In this document: in pieces, positions 42,069-54,400 of the stretch
Numbering within the stretch: position 1 is the stretch's first letter
Layout of the letters: the number at the start of each line of letters is the position of its first letter
Source: Galaxea fascicularis
Taxonomy: Eukaryota; Cnidaria; Anthozoa; Scleractinia; Euphylliidae
Reading direction: 5' to 3'
Length of the DNA: 64,000 nucleotides
Assembly: GCA_948470475.1 (NCBI GenBank)
Contig: OX419343.1
Location: forward strand, 13,900,414-13,964,413
Program-made: the position numbers and the translations under genes
Notes under the pieces: generated by a model
Told to the model about the DNA's origin: nothing
The model's input: the letters and a program-made list of their open reading frames with translations, nothing else
Databases searched by the model: none

Positions 42069-45000
42069 TTAATTCATCCATTTTCGGCAGTTGGGTGCAC
42101 CGCATAAACACGCGATTTTGTTTTCTTCATCTTCGAAGTCAAACTTGTAGTCATAAGTGAGCTGTAAGCAAAGAAAGAAACATTAACGTGAATGCTTCGC
42201 AAAGAGAGAAAAAAAACGTACTGATACAACTTTCTCCGTGTGGATGCAACAAACATGGAAATAACACGGAAAACAAAGGCCCGTACACACTTCTCTGCTA
42301 CCGAAGGTTGCTAAGGTTCCCGCGCTTGTCACAAGCAGCTTGCTGGCACGCGGAGTGCACTCGCAGTGCAACAAAGGAAATAAGAAACGTCTCCAGGCAG
42401 GCTAGTCACGAGGTGCGCGGGATACCAATTGATAGCGCATCCCGTTTCCTGCTGGAGAGGCCTGCGACCACCGAAAGCACCAGGCTAAACTCTAAAATTA
42501 TCATCTCACAAATTCGAAACGTGTCCCAATGACTTCTGATGATGCCTTAGACAGAGCTTGCACCAATCACAAGCTTTGCGTCATGTATAAATTAGCTCGC
42601 TTTAGGAACTTCGGGGGTAACTTGCCTTTTCCCATCCCAAAAGCTCCAAAAACATTTTACGCGAGATTGTAACAATCACTGTCTTCTCGTGTCTGAACAA
42701 AGTCAATCGAACCATGTACACTATCGATAAAATTGGAATTGCGCGTGGATTCTTTCCTGGGGCTAAAATTTCTGGCTAGGAAACAAAGGAGCTCTTGCCA
42801 GCTGGTTTTCCGCAATATCTGGAACAAGGGAATGCACCATACGAGAACGCTAAAGCTAAATATAAGGTGCAGGGTTTTGTCTTCAAAACCTGAACCAAAT
42901 TTCCTTCAGACCAACATGGTCAAACCCACATGTTTCCGCCTCAAAACCGTGGATCTAGGTAACAAAAATCATTGGATTTCCAATGAATAGTCACAGAACA
43001 AGAACAACGCCGAGAGCCATACCACAATTTCCGAAACACTACAACGAAATGAAACATTCCAATAAGAATTTCTGAGGTACTGTGGTCTATTTATTCCGCT
43101 GTCAAGTGGTCAAATACAAAATCACTGACGTGCTCCATTCAAATGTTTAAAATAACTTACTTGGGAAAATAACCATTGAAGCACATAAGGACATGCATGA
43201 GAGCTGGTGACAGTAATGGGAAAACCTGATTTCTTTTACTATCACCGCCTATCATGAGTCATTTGGAACAAAACGGTTGCACGCACCTCTTCTCCCTTCT
43301 CAACTTTTCTGTTCGAAATAATGATAATCTTCTGCTCCTTCTCGAAAGTCACCACTTCAGCAACGCAGTTTGGCTGAAGAAAAGGAAACAGAAAAAACAG
43401 CCGTCAGTCAAATGGGAAACCAGTTCCCTTTGAAACAATCTGAACGGTTTCCTGATAAAGCAATACACTAACCCAAACATGCCGACCTTACTCCCTCAAA
43501 ACAAAAAAAACACGCGCTCATTAGATTGTATCGTCACAACTTACACTGCAAGAGTGGTTGATGTAACGGGCTGGTCCGCCAGCCATCGTAGCATCGATCA
43601 CAGCATCAGAGTCGATTCTAAACATGTACACACCGCGATTCTGAGACAAAAAAACAAAAGCAAAAATGTTAAACGCAGTTAATTCTGATCGACGGTTGAC
43701 ACCCCAAGATCTGTGCAGGGGTCAGGGCTCCAGAGTACAGTGCCAGGGTGGGGGACCCACGGGCCCTAATTTTTCAGACCCTATCAAAGACATTTAACCC
43801 AAAATCATACCCTGAAACTCTATCGCAAATAAACAGCTACAACGTTTTGTGGTTACCACTTGCGTGTTGGACTTGCGTTCTTGGATCAGCTCTCTAAGTC
43901 ATGGATTTAGCGGAGACTGGGTAATTGTTTTCTTCCCATTTGCGTTAGCTTCATTGCATGCGTAATCAGTCATGCGTTTATTTGCAGGACCATCAACGGT
44001 ATCTCACAAAGTGCACTCGAACCTGTATGAAGCGGTCACCCTTGGATAATAATTGTTTAGCCTGCGCCGTGCTTAACATTTGTTTACGTGTGGAGGCAGG
44101 ATGGCCGAGTGGTTTAAGGCGCTTGATTCCAATGCGGTGACCCGGATTCAAATCCCGCTCTGGCCACTGGCTGGTGTTGTTCTGGGTTCGTGCCTGGTTC
44201 AACTCGTTGGTCATCCTTGTAAATAGCCAACTGGTTTGCCTCCCGCCAGTTGGGATTCTTATCATGTTATGTTTATTTGAATACAAGTTTCTTGGGATTT
44301 AATTGGAGTGCCTGGAAACTAGCTTGGATAGCTAAGTGCACTTCCACATAAACACAGTATTTATTTATTGTTGTAATTTCATAAACCGGAATGGAGGAAT
44401 CGTTTATCGCGAATCGTTTATTTTTCATAAATACAAGGGAAAGGATGAGTAAGGAGGCCTTGAATTCCTCATGCGGTGTGCCGCTGACTCAAGAACTGGG
44501 GCTCAAAACTTTCACTAAACAACTAACAGCAAGAATTGTATTATGACGCCTTTTGAATGAAAATCGATATTCTCTTTGCCGTTATTGTTCAATTTTATGT
44601 AGCTAGAAAATAAACTTGTTGCCTTTCGTTTGCGTGTTTGAGCATTCAAATTTCGTCTTGATTTCTAAACTTTTCTCTGGAGATTTATTACCCTTTTCAT
44701 CCCAATACCGACCACCAACTTCTCCTTATCACAAGTTCGTCAATACTACAGGAATTGATCTCCATATCACTTTATTATTTTTCAGAGAGATTCTCAGAGC
44801 ATCTAATTTTCATTTCAGTTTTCTGTGGTCATGCGTGACATAGAGTGATTGGAAATACTCCCAATGCATCCCACGTGAGCGCCCCTGGGCGTCTTGTCTT
44901 TTACAACGTGACCGCTTAGTAATTTTCGGGACTTTAACAACTGACCGTTTAATAGAGGGTGACCGCTTAATACAGGTTCCATTGTACCTGGTTTCCACTG

Positions 45001-45492
45001 ATTTCAATTCACGAAAATGTCTGAAAGCTTCATTTAAGCTGAAGGTTAAAGAAACATTTCAAAGACTAAGGGGGCTTTCATGGTTTCGAAAGCTGATCAT
45101 GATCTATTGGTCACTACCAGACAAAAAAAAAATATATCAAATCTTTAGCTTGGTCGTCCTTGGAACGATAGGGCCCGGAAGTGCTTGTGCTAGACAAGCA
45201 TTTGTGGTTGACTATTGAACCTGTTTGATAGATTAAACCACAAGGAATGTGATAGATAACCTGTTTCTCGTAAATCTGCTCTCTTCTGTTTGCCACTTCG
45301 TTTCGAATAATGGAACCAATATACTCGATCACCATGCTTCCCTGTTATCACAACACAAAAACGAAAAAAGTTACGATCACTGATAGACGAGCAGAAATTC
45401 ACTCGACGTTCCACCAAGAGCGCAAAGGAAAGTCAGAAAAAAAACCTACAACTTACCCCTTCCATGTCCCTGTTTGCAAACAGACCCAAGCC
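42069..45492 (-). CDS. KMT2C/D: SET and post-SET domain exons
   Basis: Five exons encode the catalytic domain. 45492-45457 [12 protein letters not shown] (GxG, cofactor pocket). 45341-45261 [20 protein letters not shown]. 43640-43545 [12 protein letters not shown] ... [12 protein letters not shown]. 43373-43287 [20 protein letters not shown] ... EKGEE. 42161-42069 [30 protein letters not shown]. The NHSCxPNC cofactor motif, the YDYKF catalytic tyrosines and the CxCx4C post-SET zinc cysteines are intact. This copy has Ser where vertebrate KMT2C/D has Ala in NHSC-A-PNC. The protein ends exactly at the conserved KWMN terminus, so the enzyme is predicted active. Confidence 0.97.
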
Positions 45493-48400
45493 CTAAACGA
45501 AATAAACACGTTTGAGTTTAGAAACTTCCATAACAAGAATCTGACATCATGGAAAGTAATTTAAACTCTTCTTGTTGTATTCCTTTTTGCTACCCTCGAG
45601 ATAATGTCTGTTAGCCAAAAGGAGCGATTCTAACTTTTCTGACTGTATAAGGTATGCTTCAGTAAGTTGACCTATTCTTCAAACGAAAGTGCAGGGTTCA
45701 CCAAGCAAACTTAAATCAAACCCATGTACTGAAACATTCATGAGATCCGCACCCATAGCATGGACCGTGAAGCCTCCATGCAAGAGTAACAGTTACATTT
45801 AAACTTAGGTTCAGGTCAAACGCTGTACTTCACATGAGCCGAACTTAATTACAGTTTAGGTAGACCGAAATTAGTGAAGTTCGCCTTTTGAGTCAAACGT
45901 CGAACTTAATTCCGCTGAACTTAACTAGATCTTGAAAATAAACAGATTGAGTCTGACTAAAACATTGATACACATTAACATGATTATGCATTTGGTTCGG
46001 CTCATTTGAAGATCGGCGTTTGACCCAAATCTTCAGCCGTTAATCCCGCCTGGCCGGCCGTGAAGAACGCCTCAGCCAATCCAAACGAATTCAGTCGACC
46101 TCAATTGGGTCAAACGCTGTACTTCACATGAACTTGATGACTGAGTTAAGTTCGGCTCCTGGGCCTTACTGTCTGAAGTAAGATGGTAGCGTGCAAAGCG
46201 GGACAGAGAAACAATATCGGTTCACAAATATCTTACCGACCGGCTTCTACTCCCCTACTTACTTGGATGTTGGATCTTCCCAGGAACACGTTTGATTTCC
46301 ACTCTGTCTTAAGCTTGCGGTACTGTGCAGCCTTGGAGTACACAAACTGTTTGAGGTACAGACTTGAAGATTCGTCAGTGTTTCCCGCGCCAACCGTGGC
46401 TGCAGGAGACAAAGCCGGCCCAGAACTTGTGGCAGATCTCAAGGCACGTGCTCTGTGGGAAAGACAATGTCGATCACCTTCAGTAAGGGCTCCTATGGCA
46501 GTGCTTTTATGTGGAAGAGTTTAATGACGTCAACAGATACGTACCTTGCGCTCCTAAAATGTGTTCTCAGAAGGGGCTCAGACCTGGCGCTGCCCGTGGG
46601 GTTAACTGCCAGCGGTAACTCCATGATAGCTGAGGGGCCGTACCGCATGTTGTATCCCTGCATCTGGTCCACACCAGGCATCTAACAGGAAACAAATTAT
46701 CAGTCTAGTCTCCAAAACAGCATCAAGCATTTAATATAACATGCCCAATAACCAGCGTAAACAGTGGGCTGTAAGAAACAACGCAAGGTACTGAGAAAAT
46801 TACGAAAAAAAAAAATTGAGTACGTACCGACTCTATTATCCGCAGTACAAACTGCTCTGACAAACCGAACAAGTCCTGGAAAAAAGAGAGAGAAAGGAAG
46901 CCATGTAAATACCGTGAACCAGCTGTAAGTTCTTCATAAAAAGCATTTTTATTAATTTAACAGTCCTAGCACAAAGGGAACCAAACGGGCCTTTTTTAAT
47001 GCCGATACCCACTTCCTCTTTTTTCCCAAGTTTTCACGTCACTCTTCACGAAGTATTCAACACTACCTGACGGAATACACGCACTGTTGTTTTGTTAAGG
47101 TAACTGTTTAACGCCTGTTTACCTCTCCAGTGATGTACTGTGGAAACAAGTTGATGAGTCCTGACTCCTTCCTCATTCTCAAAATAGGAACGAGAATCTG
47201 TTGCCACGCATCTAAAGGAAAGAAAACACAAGTGACAAGGAATTCCCCACACAACAACATGTGACCAAGCTGATTTGTAGTTACCTCTTGGCGTCTTCCC
47301 TCTAAACACAAGTTGTTCTTTATGCTCCACGTCTTCCACTCTGATGGTGAAACTAGGGACACCCTCCGCATCTTCGACCGTGCAGTGATATTTACAGCGG
47401 CGATATACAGAGTGCATGCTCCAATAGAAACGGACGGTCTTGAAGCCCACCTGGTGGATGAGAAAGAACACAGAACACCCGCCTTAGAAAAAGTCTACGC
47501 TGACAAAGAGGAACAATAGAAAAGCAAGGAGAATGCGCCACAACCCACGCTCAGATCAAATCTACTGGGATAAGGAACACGAACGATATCTTGTTAAATG
47601 AAAACTTAAGTTTAACTTTCATTTTTATAGACGGGAATTTCCAACAAATAACACTATGGAACTACAAGGCAGTCACTGTACTTGCAAACGTTTGCAGACG
47701 AAAATCACTTCGACTAGCTGTGAAGTAAGTGGTTATTAATGATGTTGATAAGTAAAAGAGTAGTTTATCCCCGAATTTAGATATGAAGATTAAGTTAATC
47801 CACTGTGATATGATTAAGTGCGTGACAAAAGTTAACTCCAACAGCAGCATAACTGTGCATGGAAAGTTATGAGTAACCACTGACCGGGTAAACTGCGTCC
47901 CTAGTGTGGAATGACTGCAGCTGATGTGGCAGAAGCTGTCCCAGAGATTTCACTACCAGGCTCCCCACTCGTAACGTCTGAGGCTTGTCATTGGTCTCCT
48001 GGTTATGACGTAACATACTGGCGGGAGAAGGAAAGCGACAAATTACGTGTCATAGCTACTCAAAGGTAACGGTCAATGCAATATTGCATAAAGGACTTTA
48101 TTCGTCTACTTCGAATGAATGTTTATGCACGTAAAAACTGCTTATCAAACCTGGCAATCTGCTGGATATCATCCCTGTTGACATAAACTTTCCGGTACAC
48201 AGCATACGAGGACAGCACAAGGTCCGACAGGGCTGTGGAGTCCGGCCTGTGTTCATGGCACAGCATCGTCTAAACACGAGTAAAAACAAAACATCACGAA
48301 TGGTAAGGCTTCAGAGAGGAACCACATTGGAGATTTCCAAGTGGTTTCGTGCGTGTGGTAGTAACACTTTCGATTTTGCCTTTCTCTTTACAGCAAAAGA

Positions 48401-51400
48401 AGCTCTTAAAAGTAACAGGAAGTGATTGTGACCAGCTTACCTTATCCTTGAAGAACACACATCCACGAGCAATAGCGCAGGTGAAGTGGAAATTGTTCGG
48501 ACAGCCTATCTTCGTCAAACCAATCTTCTGATTGCATGACACAGTAGCGCCTCTTTTCAAACACACTACACAGTTCTGCCAAAAGTAAACAAATAGGTCC
48601 AAGTTTACTTACTCTGGCGGAAATAAGAGACCTCACTCCACACACAAAGCAAGAGCAACGTGAAATACGCTACTAAAATGAATTAACTTTTTCGAATACG
48701 TTTCGAATTAACTACTCCCAGAGCAACATCAACATACAGTTGAACCTCACTTTGCCACCACCTCTCTTACGCGACCACTTTTGGAAAATATCAAAAGTTT
48801 TCAAGTCAAATCACTATCGATGGAACCTCTCGAAAGCGACTGCGACCACTTTTTAGACTCTTTAAAACTGTCTACTGTTTTTAACCTCCCGTAGGCGACC
48901 ACTTGACGTGATATGCTGTATCTCTCCCGGGCAGAAATTGGAAAACGTGTCGCAATAACATATTGGCCATATCATTACACCGGATGTGTATCTCACAGTC
49001 GGAGCTAACGAAGTGCTCCCGAAACAGACCGACGGCAGGATTAAAGCTTTAAAATTACCATATGCAAATGACCCAAAATTTAGACCGTCAGTGGTCTGAC
49101 CTCTCGTAAGCGGCCATCTGGATTTGATATTTTCAGTGGTCGCTTACGGGAGTTTCGACAGTATGAGCATATCGCGCACGTGGAGACGTAAAGGGTATTC
49201 AAGTTGTTTATTTTAAACTAGCTTCACACAGGCAAAATCCGTTGGTGTACCAGATAACAGAAGTAAAGAAAGAACCACTAAACCTACCGTTACAGTTCCT
49301 CGCTTCACAGCCACATCTACGTTCATTAGAGCACCGTTTAACGTTTCGTAAACTTCAAGAGACCAAAGCGCACAGTTGAGATGAACCCACACGTCTACGT
49401 CGAGATTCAACAGCCTGGAAAAACAAATTGTTTCAACGCTCTAAGGTCATCACATTTGAACATCATTTGTTTGAAAAGGTGCGCCTGCTTATCGTCGACT
49501 ACGGTGAACGTTTTCAAACTTGACTGCCTTAAAACGTATACCAACGATAGACTGGAACAGTCGCTTTCTTCTCCTACGTCTTTAACGCGCGTTAGATTTG
49601 TATCATTTTACCGACGCTTGCGCAAGCGATCTGAGGTTCAAAAAACGTACGGCTGCTCGTAGTCTAATACCAGTGCGATTTAGCTTTCAGTATCCCAAAT
49701 ATCAACATCTGATTTCTCCCTAAGGTTCTCACAGATTTTCCTACGGTGCATGTAAGGAGAATTTGTGCAGGTGATGATTTCCTGTATTCTCATGCCCTGT
49801 ATCCTTGACGTGGTAGTGATAAGGTAAAGAGAAGTTGGATGAAGGGTTAATACTCACCGAGCTGAAGCGTTGTTTTCCCCGTCTCCTGTATCACCACACA
49901 GCGTGCATAACCTGTTGTCAGGCGGAAGGTCGTGGCATGGTTTCAGAGCACCATGCTTCTCTAGAAGCTGCAGATAAACAAATCCCATACAGACGTTACG
50001 ACATATTACCGTGATCATGTGTGAACTGTACAAACCGGGCAAGACAGCACTATCACATCAAGCTTGAATATTTTCCGGTCGTCCTTCCTCCCGTTGCTTT
50101 TAGCGGATGTTTCGTTGACTGCATTTCACAAATTATAAACCGTGAATTTTTAAGGCCACGAAGATACTGTTTACAAAAAGACCACAGCGTTGACATGTAT
50201 CAAGTAACAAGTGCAACCAAGTGGTCTTTGACGTTCCGCATATTCTCATTCTGAAAATTCAACTGATTTCCTCTTTTTAACAAGCGTTTCTATCCAGGCC
50301 ACATTCATGCAAACACACTGATGACTTACCTGGGAGATCTCCTCGGGTGTAAGTTCTAGTCGCTGTTTGTTGTCACTTATAGCACCTTCGCTCTGCTGCC
50401 ATCTTTTCCAGCGTAACCGTCGCTGACGTTTGCAGTTCTTTGTCTACATAAGAGGTCAAAAGTGTTAAGCCCCGGCTAAACGACCAAACATTTTCATCCA
50501 CAATCGTGTTGAACGAGTACGTTTGACCGTTATGCCGCTTCTCTCAACAATGCATTTGAATGGCTTCCCGTGTTTAACGCGTTTAATCTAGATCAAACAT
50601 TTTCATCGAACATTTTGCCTCACGAGCAAATGTTTGACTGTTTAGCCACCTCTTCAAACAAAGCAAGCCCGAGCGGGAGAAAGCAACCAACCAGAAAGCG
50701 AATCTGCGGATGTGAACGTCATAATTTCAGGGGTAATACACAGCAGAAAACGTAATATGGGCTCACTTTGCTCGATGTTTGATCAAACATTGTTTGCTCG
50801 TTTAGCTACCTCAAGTTGTGTGCAACAAACACGATGTTGCATGAAGAATGTTTAATCGTTTAGCCGGGCCTTGTGAAGAAATCTAATAAATCTGTCGAGT
50901 GATAAAAAAAAAAAGAAGACAATATGCCACATGCACACTGCCAAGAAATTCTTACGGCAAAATTTCTCTCCAAACGACTTCCTCTCGAGCCAAAATCTCG
51001 AATCCCGTGAAGAAAAAAACAGAAAAATAAGGACAAATGACCACAATAATCAATGAAAAGCAGAGAGAAAATTGAATAAGCTTCTGAACAAACACTGGTG
51101 TCCAGGACTTCATAGAAAAGGTTAACAACACATATGAAACAATTCTCGGCTTAAGTTGGTTTGAAAGTGTTCTCATATCTGTCCCTTTTTCTAAGGTGGG
51201 CCGGAATACAAACAGAACCAGTTTTAAAAACCATTAAGTAACAAGCAAAACACTGCCAATATCCATAATGTTAGAAAACGTTTTTCAGAAGTTGGCTTGC
51301 TACGGTTCTGAGAGCAGGTGCGAATAGACTGGGAGCAAAAGAGAATGGACAAGCTCGATAAATAGTGACAGAAGTGCGACATTCAAATCTGGCCAAATAA

Positions 51401-54400
51401 AGAAAACGAGTGCTTTTTTTCGATGAGAAATCAAATCAAATTCTCACCCCATCAAGTGCGTCTTCTTCCTTCCAGCTTGGACTTCTAATCTTTCGAAACG
51501 ATGTGGGTGATAACCCGTCAGCTACAACACCTCCCCGCGTACCAGATTCATTAACCGATGTTACATTCCCCACTCCAACACTTGTCTGACCTTCTGACGC
51601 TACTGACGCATCTAACCGAGGTTGTAACACATTAAGCTCTGACTTGTTTTCCTGTGTAACAGACGGACACTCTGATCCGAGATGCGCAAAATATTGCTTC
51701 AAGCAAGCGTCCGAACAGAATAAATCTCCAGTACAGTCTCCTGCTTCTACGTTAACTCTGTAGATTTTATAATCCGCACTATCAGTGTCCGTTCCATTTG
51801 AATCAAACGTTGTTGGTTTTTCTGCTGCTCCTTCATCATCTGGTTTGCGTTTTACACCAATACCTATTATTAATACATCACAGTGCCGACAGTATGGACC
51901 CTCTGGCTTTTTCCTTGAGGAATTATCTTGGCTAGATGACAAGGTTAATTGAGAACCCGAAAAAGGTGATTTTTGATAAATATCCGTTGACGTATGAGCC
52001 ATAGGCGCTATTGAGTTGCTCAATTTGGTACCGGTAAGAGAGGTCACCGAGGGAGATGCTAGGTAGCCTGTGGATGCCACAGGTATACCAGTTGGCTCGA
52101 TGACAATGTCTGCGCGTCTAGGAGGGGAGCAGCCAATAAGGTCCGCAACCGATTTCACAGTGTCGGTAACTCTCTGCTCTGATGTTGGAGAAAGTGTCAG
52201 AGTGACGTGAATATTATCCAAATCGTCCGCATCATTCTCAACTCTGACGCCATGAGATCCTTCTAGTTTGCAATTGGTCTGTATGAATGGAGTATCCGAT
52301 ACACTGCAGGAATCGGTGCAAGACTGAGACACTCCATTCTCTAGATAGAGTTCCAATTTCTCACGTTTTACTGTCACTGCTGGAAAGGTTGGCGAGTCTG
52401 TGCTGTCACGATGTAATAAAGCAGAGAAGTGTGGCGTGTGCACTCTGTTGAGTGCATCCGACTCTGGAGACGAAGACGCAATGTACTGAACGGTCTCGGG
52501 CGATGAAGATAAAGAATTGCCGTTCGACTCCTTACCGTTAGCATCAGCGTGTGCGTCAGCGACTTGTTTTCCACCAAAACGATCGCTTACATTAGCCGCA
52601 GAATCAGACAACGGTGGAGTGGGCATTGAGGGGGGGACACTCACGTTTCCCCTCGCAGACTCCACACCAGCCATATACCGAGGTCGCTTGGCTGGATTCT
52701 CACTGTCCTGACCGTGTGCTTTTGATACAACAAGCGCTTCAACGGGTTCACGCTGCACAGGCGAAACGTCACCATTCACAAGAGGCTTTCCAGAGGAATC
52801 ATTCTTCTGCTGGTGCACCCTCGGAGAGGGTGGTAGAGACGAGGGTGGGGTTGGAGGGTGCCCTTCCACAATATCCACGTCAGAGCTTTCGAACTGTGAA
52901 TAATAGTCCACTATGCCATCAACGTTTGCAGAGCCAAAGTTTCCTTTCAAAAGGCACTGCCCATTGAAAGGCCTGCTTCCATATGGGTGTGAAAGCGCGT
53001 GGGTCAAGAGCAACTTGGGTTCACAAAGAGATAGAGGAGCAGAAGGCTTGACTTCCTTATGCACGATGTTAGAGGTGGAAGTCTTCGACGATGAATCATT
53101 ATTCCTAATCTCTACTTTCTGCTTGGACCGATTGCCTGTGCTCAAATAAATCCGCTGCCGTTTTCTCTGTTCTCTGATCTGTTGTTTTTCCATGCGAAGT
53201 TGCTGTTGTAGCGCGCGTTTCTTCTTCTGTTGCTCCTCGTATTCACGTTTCTTCCTCTCGTACTCTTGCCTTCGCAGCTCCTGTAGTTGTTTCTTAAGAG
53301 GGTCGTCTTCCTTTGGAGATGGCTTCTTCTTTGCTGCAGCCTCTGACAGAGCGTTCTGATTCTTAGGCCTACTTGGTGGTTTTGGTGTCTTGACAACCTT
53401 CTCACGCTGTGTGGGACGAGCAGGGATTCCTGCAGCAGTTTCCTGTACGTGGCCAGGTTTATGATAACTCAGTGGGATTAGGGTCTGCCCGACTGTTTCA
53501 TGTACAGCCTCTGACACCATAATGCTTGCTAAATCCGGAACAGTTTGCTGGGGGGAAGGTTGAACAATATTCCCTTGGGATCTGCTCCCTAAATAATGTG
53601 CCTCAGGTGCCTGCTGACGATTTCGGCCTTCTTGAACCAAAGGTAACCTTCCACTCCCACTGACTACAGGTCCAACTGGAGTTATGGGTGCATGACTAAT
53701 ACTTTCTGGAGCCTGGTCTATAGTATGAGTCAGCCCAATGGTAGTGCTCTCAAAACTTGGTTCGTATTTTCGATTCTCAAATCCATGCCCTGCTTCTTTA
53801 GGGCAGTTTTGAGTACTTGCTAAGGCTTGAGGTGTCAACTTGTCAGCTTCACCATGAGAGCTTATTTCCGGTGTTGGATTTTGTGTGCTTTCTCCTAGAG
53901 TCTCCTCCCGAGCTCGATTGTTTTGATCAGCCTCCACATGGCCACCGCTGACCACATTGGCAGCCAAAGCTGTATTCGCGACAAAACACAGAGCAGGGGT
54001 AGGAGTAGACTCAGTTGCGATGGAAGGTGTTCCTGGCGTTTGTTCCCTATCCTGCTGTTCACTTACAGACTCTCCTCCACAACCAGCAGCAGTTTTCTTT
54101 TCCACTGAAGGTGAATCCCTGACTGATGCTTCTGCAAAGAACTTCTGTCGATCTTTTCTCTTCTCTGTCTCCTCCAGCAGTGGTGAGATGAGGCTCTGTT
54201 CATGGCACTCCAAAGACGCTTCTGAGTTAGCTTGAGATCCACTGCCCACAGCCTTGGTAGGTGACAATAAACTTCGATTAAAAGTTTGCTCCAAGAAATC
54301 TCCTTCATAAATTTTGTCCATCTCAGGATCGAAGTCGTCCTCATCCAGCGGTAACTGCAACCTTTCCAATTCACTCTGCTTCTCCAACTCCTTACATGCT

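Noticed and set aside
44100..44165. Possible tRNA gene (A and B boxes present)
   Set aside because: The acceptor stem does not close, the anticodon arm and variable arm are wrong, and a SINE body follows; annotated as a SINE.
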